The translations under genes and the position numbers were made by a program. Below the pieces are notes generated by a model. The model worked only from the letters and a program-made list of their open reading frames with translations, searched no databases and was not told the origin of the DNA. A DNA stretch of 64,000 bases. It comes from Faecalicatena faecalis. Its GTDB lineage: Bacteria; Bacillota; Clostridia; Lachnospirales; Lachnospiraceae. Every line of letters begins with the position of its first letter. Position 1 is the stretch's first letter. Positions 17,893-24,831 of the stretch are shown here, piece after piece. The DNA lies in NCBI RefSeq assembly GCF_012524165.2, contig NZ_JABACJ020000007.1:124001-188000 (forward strand), in the 5' to 3' direction.

Positions 17893-18587
17893 GCTTCCTT
17901 CTCCAGTTTATATCCCAGCCCCTTGACCGTCCGTATCTGCGGGGCTTCACCGGGCATTCGCTCCAGCTTGCCGCGCAGATTACTGATATGTACCATTACT
18001 GTGTTATCATCCCTTGCATATTCCTCCTCCCAGACCTGCTCGAAGATCTGCTGCCTGGTAAAAATACGCCCGGGATATTCCATCAAAAGCCTTAAGATTT
18101 TAAACTCTGTGGATGTCAGTTCCATCACTTCTTCGTCCAGGGTCACCAGCCCCTCCTCCGGTCTGAGTACCAGTCCCTTGACCTGAAGAAACTGTGTTTC
18201 CCTGGCTGACTCCTCACGGTAGTCATAATTCCGACGGAGTTGTGCCTTGATTCGCGCAACCACCTCCAGGGGATTATAGGGCTTTGTAATATAATCATCG
18301 GCTCCCAGTTCCAGACCTAGAATCTTATCGTAATCCTCACTTTTTGCCGTCAGCATGATCGCTGGTATCCGGCTGGTCTCACGGATCTTCCGAAGGACAG
18401 AAAATCCGTCCAGTCCGGGCATCATGATATCCAGAAGAGCCAGATGGACCTCCTCCCTATGGAAGATTTCCATCGCCTCGATTCCGTCCTTTGCTTTTCT
18501 GATTCCGATATTCTCCCTGCCCAAATATAATTCCAGTACATCTAAAAGCTCGGTCTCATCATCCGCAGCTAAAATCGTATATCCCAT
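17889..18587 (-). CDS. Response regulator, OmpR/PhoB family
   Basis: The 232-residue regulator has a receiver domain with acidic residues in LAADDE, the phospho-Asp in LALLDIMMPGLDGFSVL, and Lys in DYITKPYNPLEVV. Its C-terminal winged helix ends with the usual DDNTVMVHISNLRGKLE and IRTVKGLGYKLE. GGGAGAGAAGAG precedes the ATG. It sits between the HExxH protein gene and the kinase gene. Direct CTTAAAG repeats upstream of the first gene of the unit are plausible binding sites for it. Confidence 0.94.
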   Translation of the reverse strand: MGYTILAADDETELLDVLELYLGRENIGIRKAKDGIEAMEIFHREEVHLALLDIMMPGLDGFSVLRKIRETSRIPAIMLTAKSEDYDKILGLELGADDYITKPYNPLEVVARIKAQLRRNYDYREESARETQFLQVKGLVLRPEEGLVTLDEEVMELTSTEFKILRLLMEYPGRIFTRQQIFEQVWEEEYARDDNTVMVHISNLRGKLERMPGEAPQIRTVKGLGYKLEKEA

Positions 18588-18620
18588 CTCTTCTCTCCCT
18601 GACCTATCTTCCTTCGTCCT

Positions 18621-19637
18621 CTATCTGACCGCTTCATCCAAAAGTGTATCCAGGCTCTTTGAAAAATCAATCCTGTCCTCCCAGCCCGGGTCTATCTTAT
18701 CCAGTATCATACACTTTGCCATTCCAGTACGGTAATACTTTCCTCTGCCACCCTCGAACTGCCCCATGGAATCCAGATATCTTTCTTGATATTTTTGTCC
18801 GCTTTTGCTCTGCATTTTTAGGACATTTGCCTCTACATAGTATGCAGTCCCTTCCGTCAGTTCACAGCGTTCTTCCGCCTCCACGGCTTCCTTTGGCATC
18901 TGTTTTCTTCTCTCACCCACAGACTTCCTATATTCTAATACGCCCTTCTTGACTTCGTCAATACTGACTTCTGCTGTAAGTGCTTTCAAGGTCTTCATCT
19001 CCTGCTCTACTGCCTTCTTCACGTCATCTTTTTGATCCACGGCTTTTACCAGAATTTCATCCTCCGATTCGCCTGTGTTGTCGCTCTCTAAGGCCGCTGT
19101 CAGCTCACTTGGTTCCATTTTTTCTCCTAATATAGCATAATGACTCATCTGCCACGCATGAAATGTTTCATGCCAGATTGTCGCGATCTGTTCCTTCTCC
19201 CCATATCCACTGCCAGATATCATATCTTCCACACCTCCGGTAAGAGACATTAGACTGTCCAACTTGTCTAATGTAGGAACAATGACTTCAAAATGGTCCT
19301 CCACCGGATACGCTGTACCTGCAAATGTCTCCAGGACGGGGGCACGTTCTTTGATTTCTCCTTGATAAAAAACATAATCCTTTTTTCCATCATACATCGT
19401 CACCGGGTAATCTGCCATTTTAAAATTCTGAAATCCCAGCCGGTCCACCTCAGGTTGCAGTTTTTGTGCCGACGCATAGATTTTCTGGTCTTTCTTGCTG
19501 ATTCCTGCTCTCCCGGTCATGATCCACCCGGCAAGTATGGCCGCACCAGTCACCAAGGCAGCCGCTTTCCAAAGAAGACGTTTTCCTGATATTTTCATTT
19601 TGTTCTCTCCCATTTTCTTCTCTACTTTTCTTTCCAC
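18621..19637 (-). CDS. Membrane-anchored protein with HExxH zinc-peptidase motif
   Basis: The 338-residue protein has an N-terminal membrane segment (about residues 22-42) and an extracytoplasmic domain. IWHETFHAWQ gives an HExxH zinc motif at about residues 155-159. A Glu in ELTEGTAYYVEA, about 100 residues later, could be the third ligand, as in gluzincin-type peptidases. I do not recognise a named family. The start is a GTG at 19637, eight bases after AAGGAGG, which overlaps the end of the permease gene. It lies between ABC transporter genes and a two-component system, suggesting an envelope-stress, peptide-processing or immunity role. The peptidase activity itself is inferred only from the motif. 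Confidence 0.65.
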   Translation of the reverse strand: MERKVEKKMGENKMKISGKRLLWKAAALVTGAAILAGWIMTGRAGISKKDQKIYASAQKLQPEVDRLGFQNFKMADYPVTMYDGKKDYVFYQGEIKERAPVLETFAGTAYPVEDHFEVIVPTLDKLDSLMSLTGGVEDMISGSGYGEKEQIATIWHETFHAWQMSHYAILGEKMEPSELTAALESDNTGESEDEILVKAVDQKDDVKKAVEQEMKTLKALTAEVSIDEVKKGVLEYRKSVGERRKQMPKEAVEAEERCELTEGTAYYVEANVLKMQSKSGQKYQERYLDSMGQFEGGRGKYYRTGMAKCMILDKIDPGWEDRIDFSKSLDTLLDEAVR

Positions 19638-19639
19638 GG

Positions 19640-20395
19640 TTATGCCTCCTTCCTGCGGAACACATATAACATCACTGCACAGACATAAAGGACCAGAAGT
19701 CCGCCCAGGATATTGTGCACCTGGACAGTTTTCCCAGACAACAGATTTGCAGCCTGCACTTCAACTCCGTACAGATTGGGGACTGCGAATAAGACTCCGT
19801 TCACCAGCCCTCTGGCAACTCCCGATACGATCCCGGATACTGTCTCCAGAATCGGGTGCATCGTCCCGATCAGCATAAAGGCCGTACAAAGGACTCCCGC
19901 TGCCATTCCCGGAAGCACAAGGCTGACTGCACTGGTGAAAAGGCTCACCGCCGCCGTGCTGATCGAGAAAAGGAAAAATGCCGGAATACCTTTCAGCAGT
20001 ATCTGAATCTCCCCTCTCATGACCGCAAACACCAAAACGCCCACATACAGGATGAACAATGCTCCTAGAGAGCTGATCATACTTGCCAGTGCCAACTGGC
20101 TGTGATATTTCCACTGGCTGATTCCGCGAATCCAGACAAGATGGCTCGTTCGCCGCTCATATTCATTTGGAATCGTCCGCAGACTGAGTGCAACTGCGAT
20201 TCCACCACCAAGCACAGAAATCACATTCATGACCAGCGGCATCATCATCTCAAATTCCGTAACGGATACTCCATTGATCGACAGCGTCGCCGCACCGCTC
20301 ATACACATCATGACAATAATCATTCCAATCACAACCACGACATAGATATCTTTTCTTCTGATCCGCTCACGCAGAGCATTTTTCATAATTCCCAT
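19640..20395 (-). CDS. ABC transporter permease, ABC-2 type
   Basis: The 251-residue protein has six predicted hydrophobic segments and no other domain, like the ABC-2 permeases of bacteriocin-immunity or export systems. The frame is open from 20422. I chose the ATG at 20395, because GGAGG lies eight bases before it at the end of the ATPase gene; the genes then follow each other with a one-base gap. It ends against the GTG of the HExxH protein gene. The substrate is unknown. A peptide or lipid is likely given the small, two-subunit transporter form. Confidence 0.82.
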   Translation of the reverse strand: MGIMKNALRERIRRKDIYVVVVIGMIIVMMCMSGAATLSINGVSVTEFEMMMPLVMNVISVLGGGIAVALSLRTIPNEYERRTSHLVWIRGISQWKYHSQLALASMISSLGALFILYVGVLVFAVMRGEIQILLKGIPAFFLFSISTAAVSLFTSAVSLVLPGMAAGVLCTAFMLIGTMHPILETVSGIVSGVARGLVNGVLFAVPNLYGVEVQAANLLSGKTVQVHNILGGLLVLYVCAVMLYVFRRKEA

Positions 20396-20396
20396 C

Positions 20397-21074
20397 TTAG
20401 TTTCCTCCGATTCTGTCAACAAATATTTCTTCCAGACTTCTTACTTCTTTTCCTTTTTCCCATTCATAGAGCAGATTCCCTTTTTTCATAATGATTCCTC
20501 TGTCACAGACCCGCTCGATATCATTCAGAATATGAGAGTTGATGATGATCGTCCTTCCCTCTTCCTTTAAGCTCTGAATCGTATGCATCATTTCCACCCT
20601 TCCCAATGCATCCAGGCCTGCAGACGGTTCATCCAGAATCAAAAGCTGCGGATCTCCCAGCAGTGCCTGAGCCAATGCCAGACGCTGGAGCATCCCCTTG
20701 GAATAATTCTTTACTTTCGTTTTACTGTCCTCCAGACCTGCGCGCTCAAGCAGCATCGGAATCTGCTCTTTCAACTCCTTTTTCGGAATATTCTGAAGAC
20801 CTCCGTAGAACTCAAGAACCTCTCTTGCATTTAGGAAGGGATGGAAATATGGCGTTTCAGGAGAATACCCGATTCTGATATCCGCCTGTCTTTCCACGGT
20901 TCCTCCATCCTTTGGAATCAATCCCAGAATCATCTTAATGGTCGTCGTCTTCCCCGCTCCATTGCTCCCAAGAAGTGCAAATGCCTCTCCCTTGCGGACC
21001 GAAAAGCTCAACTCATTTACAACACACTGCTTTTGATATATCTTTTTCAGATGACTGCATGATAACATTTCCAT
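20397..21074 (-). CDS. ABC transporter ATP-binding protein
   Basis: The 225-residue ATPase has Walker A LLGSNGAGKTTT, a Q-loop region in GYSPETPYF, the signature NYSKGMLQRLALAQALLG and Walker B LLILDEPSAGLDALG, then NSHILNDIERVCDR with the H-loop. Those features place it in the CcmA/NatA/bacteriocin-export branch. It is the first gene of a five-gene unit: ATPase, permease, HExxH protein, response regulator, kinase. Direct repeats of CTTAAAG lie 47-86 bases upstream. Confidence 0.92.
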   Translation of the reverse strand: MEMLSCSHLKKIYQKQCVVNELSFSVRKGEAFALLGSNGAGKTTTIKMILGLIPKDGGTVERQADIRIGYSPETPYFHPFLNAREVLEFYGGLQNIPKKELKEQIPMLLERAGLEDSKTKVKNYSKGMLQRLALAQALLGDPQLLILDEPSAGLDALGRVEMMHTIQSLKEEGRTIIINSHILNDIERVCDRGIIMKKGNLLYEWEKGKEVRSLEEIFVDRIGGN

Positions 21075-21120
21075 AAATTTTTTCTCCTTCTCTTATGATG
21101 TACTCATTGTAATATGGGGA

Positions 21121-21160
21121 CTTAAAGCCAAAATAAAACCAACTTAAAGATAACCTTAAG
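21121..21160. promoter_or_regulatory. Direct repeats upstream of the ABC/HExxH/two-component unit
   Basis: CTTAAAG occurs at 21121-21127 and 21143-21149, and CTTAAG at 21155-21160, spaced 22 and 12 bases, close to whole helical turns. On the minus strand they precede a TACAAT -10-like element (about 21108-21113) with a poor -35. That is the usual look of a promoter activated by an OmpR-type regulator such as the one encoded at 17889. Confidence 0.5.
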
Positions 21161-21235
21161 ATTGCTTATTCCAATGTTCACACCTTCCCCTTCCCGGCAA
21201 TATACTAGATATAAAGACCAGTAAAAGAGGCCGCC

Positions 21236-21898
21236 ATGCAGACCGTTTCTACCAAAACATTACAGGACACCATGTACTATCGAGCCATCGCTGTATTTAC
21301 GTATCAGATCGATTATCCCCATTTCTCGATCCCTCACCATATGGATGTGGAACAAAAAGTCAACCAATATTATATCCTGCAGTCACAGAAAACAGAGCAC
21401 TACTGTCACACAGTCCTATTTCCCCAGGCCGTCGAAAGCGCCCGTTATATCCAGACCAACCGCCCGCCCTTTTACAGCTATCAATTTCAGTCCATTTTTC
21501 AGGTCACCCTAAATCAGGACTGCATTACCAGCCTGTATATGGACCAGTACGAATATATGGGCGGGGCTCATGGTTCTACCCTGCGCCTGTCCGATACCTG
21601 GAACCTCCACGAGGGCGTAAGACTTACACTGGATCAATTTTATCCTTCTGATCCTGATTTTCCCCAAAAAATCTTCCAAATGATCGAGATTCAAATAGCA
21701 GAACGTTTAAAAGATTCCCCTTCCTCCTATTTTGATAACTATGCCGCTCTTATCCGCCAAAATTTCCACCCTGAAAACTTTTATCTCAAGCCAGAAGGCA
21801 TCATCATTTATTATCAACAATATGACATTGCACCTTACTCCACAGGAATCCCGACCTTTACCATCCCCTTCCAGGAAAACTTTCCCACTTGTTATTAG
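21236..21898 (+). CDS. DUF3298/DUF4163-type protein
   Basis: The 220-residue protein has a DUF4163-like N-terminal half and a DUF3298-like C-terminal half, with YEYMGGAHG in the middle and YYQQYDIAPYSTGIPTF near the end. The same pair of domains occurs outside the cell in RsiV and PdaC-like proteins, where RsiV binds lysozyme. Here no signal peptide or membrane segment is visible at the chosen start, so the location is uncertain. It is divergent from the ABC/two-component unit. Its stop codon overlaps the promoter of the DinB gene. Confidence 0.75.
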   Translation: MQTVSTKTLQDTMYYRAIAVFTYQIDYPHFSIPHHMDVEQKVNQYYILQSQKTEHYCHTVLFPQAVESARYIQTNRPPFYSYQFQSIFQVTLNQDCITSLYMDQYEYMGGAHGSTLRLSDTWNLHEGVRLTLDQFYPSDPDFPQKIFQMIEIQIAERLKDSPSSYFDNYAALIRQNFHPENFYLKPEGIIIYYQQYDIAPYSTGIPTFTIPFQENFPTCY

Positions 21899-21917
21899 AA
21901 CATGTGTTCGATATAAT
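21889..21917 (+). promoter_or_regulatory. dinB promoter
   Basis: TTGTTA (21889-21894), a 17-base spacer, TATAAT (21912-21917), overlapping the stop codon of the preceding gene. The spacer contains the LexA box. Confidence 0.75.
21898..21910. promoter_or_regulatory. LexA (SOS) box in the dinB promoter
   Basis: GAACATGTGTTCG fits the Gram-positive SOS operator CGAAC-N4-GTTCG, with one outer base missing on the left. Its place between -35 and -10 is what a LexA-repressed promoter requires. It is the only clear copy I found in the window. Confidence 0.8.
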
Positions 21918-22002
21918 TATTCCAGGAAGATTCCTAAGACCCAAGCATAAGCTCCCTGATCTTCCATAAAAGGGAGAAGAAAAAGGAGGCGGCATCGATC
22001 TC

Positions 22003-23268
22003 ATGCAGTCTGTCATTTATCATATTGATGTTAATAGTGCATTTCTTTCCTGGGAAGCGGCCTACCGGATTCATCACCTGGGCGGGAGTCTGGATCTGCG
22101 TACGATTCCTTCTGCCATTTCCGGGGACGCCGCCGCAAGACATGGCATTATCCTTGCCAAAAGTCTTCCGGCAAAACGATTTGGAATCCGCACGGGAGAA
22201 ACGATTTTGGAGGCAAGACAGAAATGCCCTGATTTATATATGGCACCGCCAAATTATGGACTGTACCAGAAATGTTCCGATGCTTTTCTAAAGATTTTAC
22301 AGGAATATACCCCCATAGTGGAGCAGTATAGCATTGACGAGGCATTCATGGATATGACAGAGACACTCCATCTGTTCGGCCCACCTGTTGAGACGGCATT
22401 TCAGATAAAGGACCGAATAAAGAAAGAACTGGGGTTTACAGTGAATATTGGAATTTCCACAAATAAGCTGCTTGCGAAAATGGCAGGTGAGTTAGAAAAA
22501 CCAGATAAGGTCCACACACTTTTTCCCGAGGAAATCCCTGGCAAAATGTGGCCCCTGCCAGTGTCAGAATTGTTTTTTGCGGGAAGGGCAACGACCAGAA
22601 AGCTTTTGAATCTGGGAATTCATACGATTGGAGAACTTGCCCAAAGTGATCCCGAACTGCTCGCGCTTCATTTAAAGAAACACGGTGAGACTATCTGGGC
22701 CTTTGCCAATGGAATCGACTGCTCCTGCGTAGAGCCGTCTCCCCCGCCACAAAAGGGATTCGGCAACTCTACGACCATCGCCTTTGATGTGTCCGACGCA
22801 GATACAGCCAGGCTCGTCCTTCTCGGGCTGGCGGAGACCGTGGGAACCAGATTGAGGGAACACCACGTCCAGGCGGAGCTTATGTCGATTGGAATAAAAA
22901 GCTATGATTTAAGCTATGCCAGCCATCAGATGATTCTCAAAAATCCGACCAACATCACCCAGGAACTTTACCACTATGCCTGTCAGCTTTTTGACCAGCT
23001 CTGGGACAAAAAGACTCCCATCCGGCACCTGGGCATCCACACAGGTCGTCTGTCAGAAAGTGGAAGTCTGCACCAGATGAGCCTGTTCGACACAACAGAT
23101 TATGCAAAATTAGAACAATGGGATAAAACCGTTGATTCTATACGGAAAAGATATGGGATCGACTCAATAAAAAGGGCGGCCTTTCTCAAAATGCCGCTCG
23201 ACCATATGGAGGGCGGGGTATCCCGCGAAAAACGGGAAGTCGACTATTCCCGTCTTACAATTGAATAA
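22003..23268 (+). CDS. dinB: DNA polymerase IV-like Y-family polymerase
   Basis: The 421-residue translesion polymerase starts YHIDVNSAFLSWEAAYR (first catalytic Asp). It has EQYSIDEAFMDMTETLH with the Asp-Glu pair, a thumb helix-hairpin-helix (FAGRATTRKLLNLGI), a little-finger domain, and QMSLF near the C-terminus as a QxxLF beta-clamp motif. The nearest AGGAGG lies 13 bases before the ATG, longer than usual, but no other start fits. Its promoter carries a LexA box, so it should be induced by DNA damage. A small conserved-looking gene follows after 68 bases and may be a partner. Confidence 0.92.
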   Translation: MQSVIYHIDVNSAFLSWEAAYRIHHLGGSLDLRTIPSAISGDAAARHGIILAKSLPAKRFGIRTGETILEARQKCPDLYMAPPNYGLYQKCSDAFLKILQEYTPIVEQYSIDEAFMDMTETLHLFGPPVETAFQIKDRIKKELGFTVNIGISTNKLLAKMAGELEKPDKVHTLFPEEIPGKMWPLPVSELFFAGRATTRKLLNLGIHTIGELAQSDPELLALHLKKHGETIWAFANGIDCSCVEPSPPPQKGFGNSTTIAFDVSDADTARLVLLGLAETVGTRLREHHVQAELMSIGIKSYDLSYASHQMILKNPTNITQELYHYACQLFDQLWDKKTPIRHLGIHTGRLSESGSLHQMSLFDTTDYAKLEQWDKTVDSIRKRYGIDSIKRAAFLKMPLDHMEGGVSREKREVDYSRLTIE

Positions 23269-23336
23269 CTAATACAACGAGAAATAAGTTGCGGCTACAT
23301 TAACATAGAATTATGCAAAAGAGGAGGTGGATCATC

Positions 23337-23657
23337 ATGGGTATGGGAATCGGAATCAATGTCCATACACCGGATGCCGGGAAGATCAGAGGACGCCAGG
23401 AACCTGTAGCCTGCGGGGTCTGGTATACAAGTACAGGGGATGCGATTCCCAAAATGATAAAATTTCAGGATGCGAATGGTGAAATCCGCACCCTGACTCA
23501 TATACACGTTCTTACTTATGAAAAGAAAAATTACTGTGGTATTCCTACTGTAGAATATGAATGCAATGCTGTTGTCAGCTCCATAAAGTATCACTTCTAC
23601 CTGCTGTATTATGTAGAACACCAGAAATGGACCGTGCTGTGGAAATCCGCATCCTAA
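23337..23657 (+). CDS. Small protein of unknown function downstream of dinB
   Basis: The 106-residue product begins MGMGIGINVHTPDAGK and has a beta-rich look: alternating hydrophobic residues in the centre (HIHVLTYEKKNYCG) and a hydrophobic end (YHFYLLYYVEHQKW). I do not recognise the family. GAGGAGGTG lies seven bases before the ATG at 23337; the frame is open eight codons further but without a good site. It lies 68 bases after dinB with no terminator between, so it should be SOS-induced too. By position it parallels the YolD-like gene after the other polymerase. It ends four bases inside the convergent membrane protein gene. Confidence 0.7.
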   Translation: MGMGIGINVHTPDAGKIRGRQEPVACGVWYTSTGDAIPKMIKFQDANGEIRTLTHIHVLTYEKKNYCGIPTVEYECNAVVSSIKYHFYLLYYVEHQKWTVLWKSAS

Positions 23658-24070
23658 ATAGCAACATAATAGTCAAAGTACCAGCCTTTCCCGCCACGCT
23701 TGACACCAAATGCATTATGGTAGGATGTCTTTAAGTTCTGCTCGGCTGAATATAGGAATGGAAGTATCTTCTTTACCTCTGCCTCTTTCGTTGCTCCCAC
23801 ATATTCAGCCTGGTGGATCTCAAGCTTCTCCCAGAACTTAAAATTCAGGAAATAGAAATGCTCAAAGTCCCCTGTACTATGCAGACTCCGATTTTCAAAA
23901 TGCATGGACTGCTCGCCCAAATGTGCATATGGATTTTCAAAATTTTCTTCGTAATACCCTAACTCAATCCCACCCTTAGAGACCATAATGGGCGGTGAAA
24001 AGAAAAACAGATACACAAGCAGTACCAGTATGATTACACCGCCAATGAGTTTCCCTCTATTCTTTTTCAT
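23654..24070 (-). CDS. Small single-pass membrane protein of unknown function
   Basis: The 138-residue protein has one hydrophobic segment (about residues 10-28, IGGVIILVLLVYLFFF) and an otherwise soluble domain that would face outward. No family is recognised. The frame is open from a GTG at 24079; AAAGGTG fits the ATG at 24070 better. Its 3' end overlaps the convergent gene by four bases. No terminator was seen. Confidence 0.6.
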   Translation of the reverse strand: MKKNRGKLIGGVIILVLLVYLFFFSPPIMVSKGGIELGYYEENFENPYAHLGEQSMHFENRSLHSTGDFEHFYFLNFKFWEKLEIHQAEYVGATKEAEVKKILPFLYSAEQNLKTSYHNAFGVKRGGKGWYFDYYVAI

Positions 24071-24123
24071 AGTAGACACCTTTCTTGAAAAAAACAGTTC
24101 ATCTTATATAACACAAAACTTTG

Positions 24124-24558
24124 TTATTCCTTCGTAAATTCTTCAAAATATGCTTCTGCTTTCTCTCTGCTTAGTGAAAACCTTTTCTGCAGCTTTCCCA
24201 GAATCTTCTCCCTGCCAAATCCTTCCTCTGTGTAATCCTGTACAAAAGCTTTGATTCCCTGTTCCACTCCATCCTGATATAGTTCCTCCAAAGCCTGACA
24301 CATATTTATCCCTCCCGTCTCCTTCTTAATCTCCTTTAAGCCCTGCTCTGAACCAAGCATAGCCCTAACAGCATTGTAAGAATCATAATCAATATCACTA
24401 AAATACTCCTGGTTGAGCTCTACGTAATTCTGCAATTTCACCTTGCTTTTTCTATATTTTAGCATGCCAAAAACAATCTGTAAATCTGTTTGAAAACACT
24501 CCAGACTTTCCAGGTATCTCGGATCAATCAGATTAAATAAAATATTGTTTTTTTCCAA
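24124..24558 (-). pseudogene. Remnant of an Rpn-family (PD-(D/E)XK) recombination-promoting nuclease/transposase-like gene
   Basis: The frame (144 codons, TTG at 24558) resembles the C-terminal half of Rpn/PD-(D/E)XK transposase-like proteins common in Lachnospiraceae: FNLIDPRYLESLECFQTDL, a helical middle, and a C-terminal segment with GINMCQALEELYQDG, GIKAFVQ and EEGFGREKILGKLQKRF. The N-terminal nuclease domain with the PD-(D/E)XK residues is missing. The nearby ATG at 24563-24565 is in a frame that stops after nine codons, and the TTG frame closes upstream with a TAG. It is therefore a 5'-truncated remnant. Confidence 0.65.
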
Positions 24559-24776
24559 ACATTGAATATTCGGGCGAATCTGCCCCTGGAATGAAATCTA
24601 AGATTCCATTATGAATTAAGTATAAAGAATGTTCGAAATGCACCCATATGATTTTCAGGTGAACTTACTTTAACATATAAAAACCACTTCCACAAGCGAT
24701 TTAGAAAATTGTTCAGACAAATTTTATTTTTATAAGCCATAAAAAAATCAAATACAATACGGAAACAAAAACTTAA
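24559..24776. other. AT-rich intergenic region, no gene seen
   Basis: About 220 bases upstream of the Rpn remnant and downstream of the FGGY kinase terminator. Nothing convincing was found on either strand. It probably holds degraded sequence from the lost N-terminal half of the Rpn gene. Confidence 0.4.
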
Positions 24777-24824
24777 AAAGCTCACAGGAAAATGTACACT
24801 TTTTCACATTCTCCAGCGAGCTTT
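24777..24824 (-). terminator. Terminator of the flavoprotein/FGGY kinase operon
   Basis: A long imperfect stem pairs 24777-24795 (AAAGCTCACAGGAAAATGT on plus) with 24806-24824. On the minus strand it ends in TTTTTAAGTTTTTG, immediately after the kinase gene. Confidence 0.75.
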
Positions 24825-24831
24825 GCTCCTC

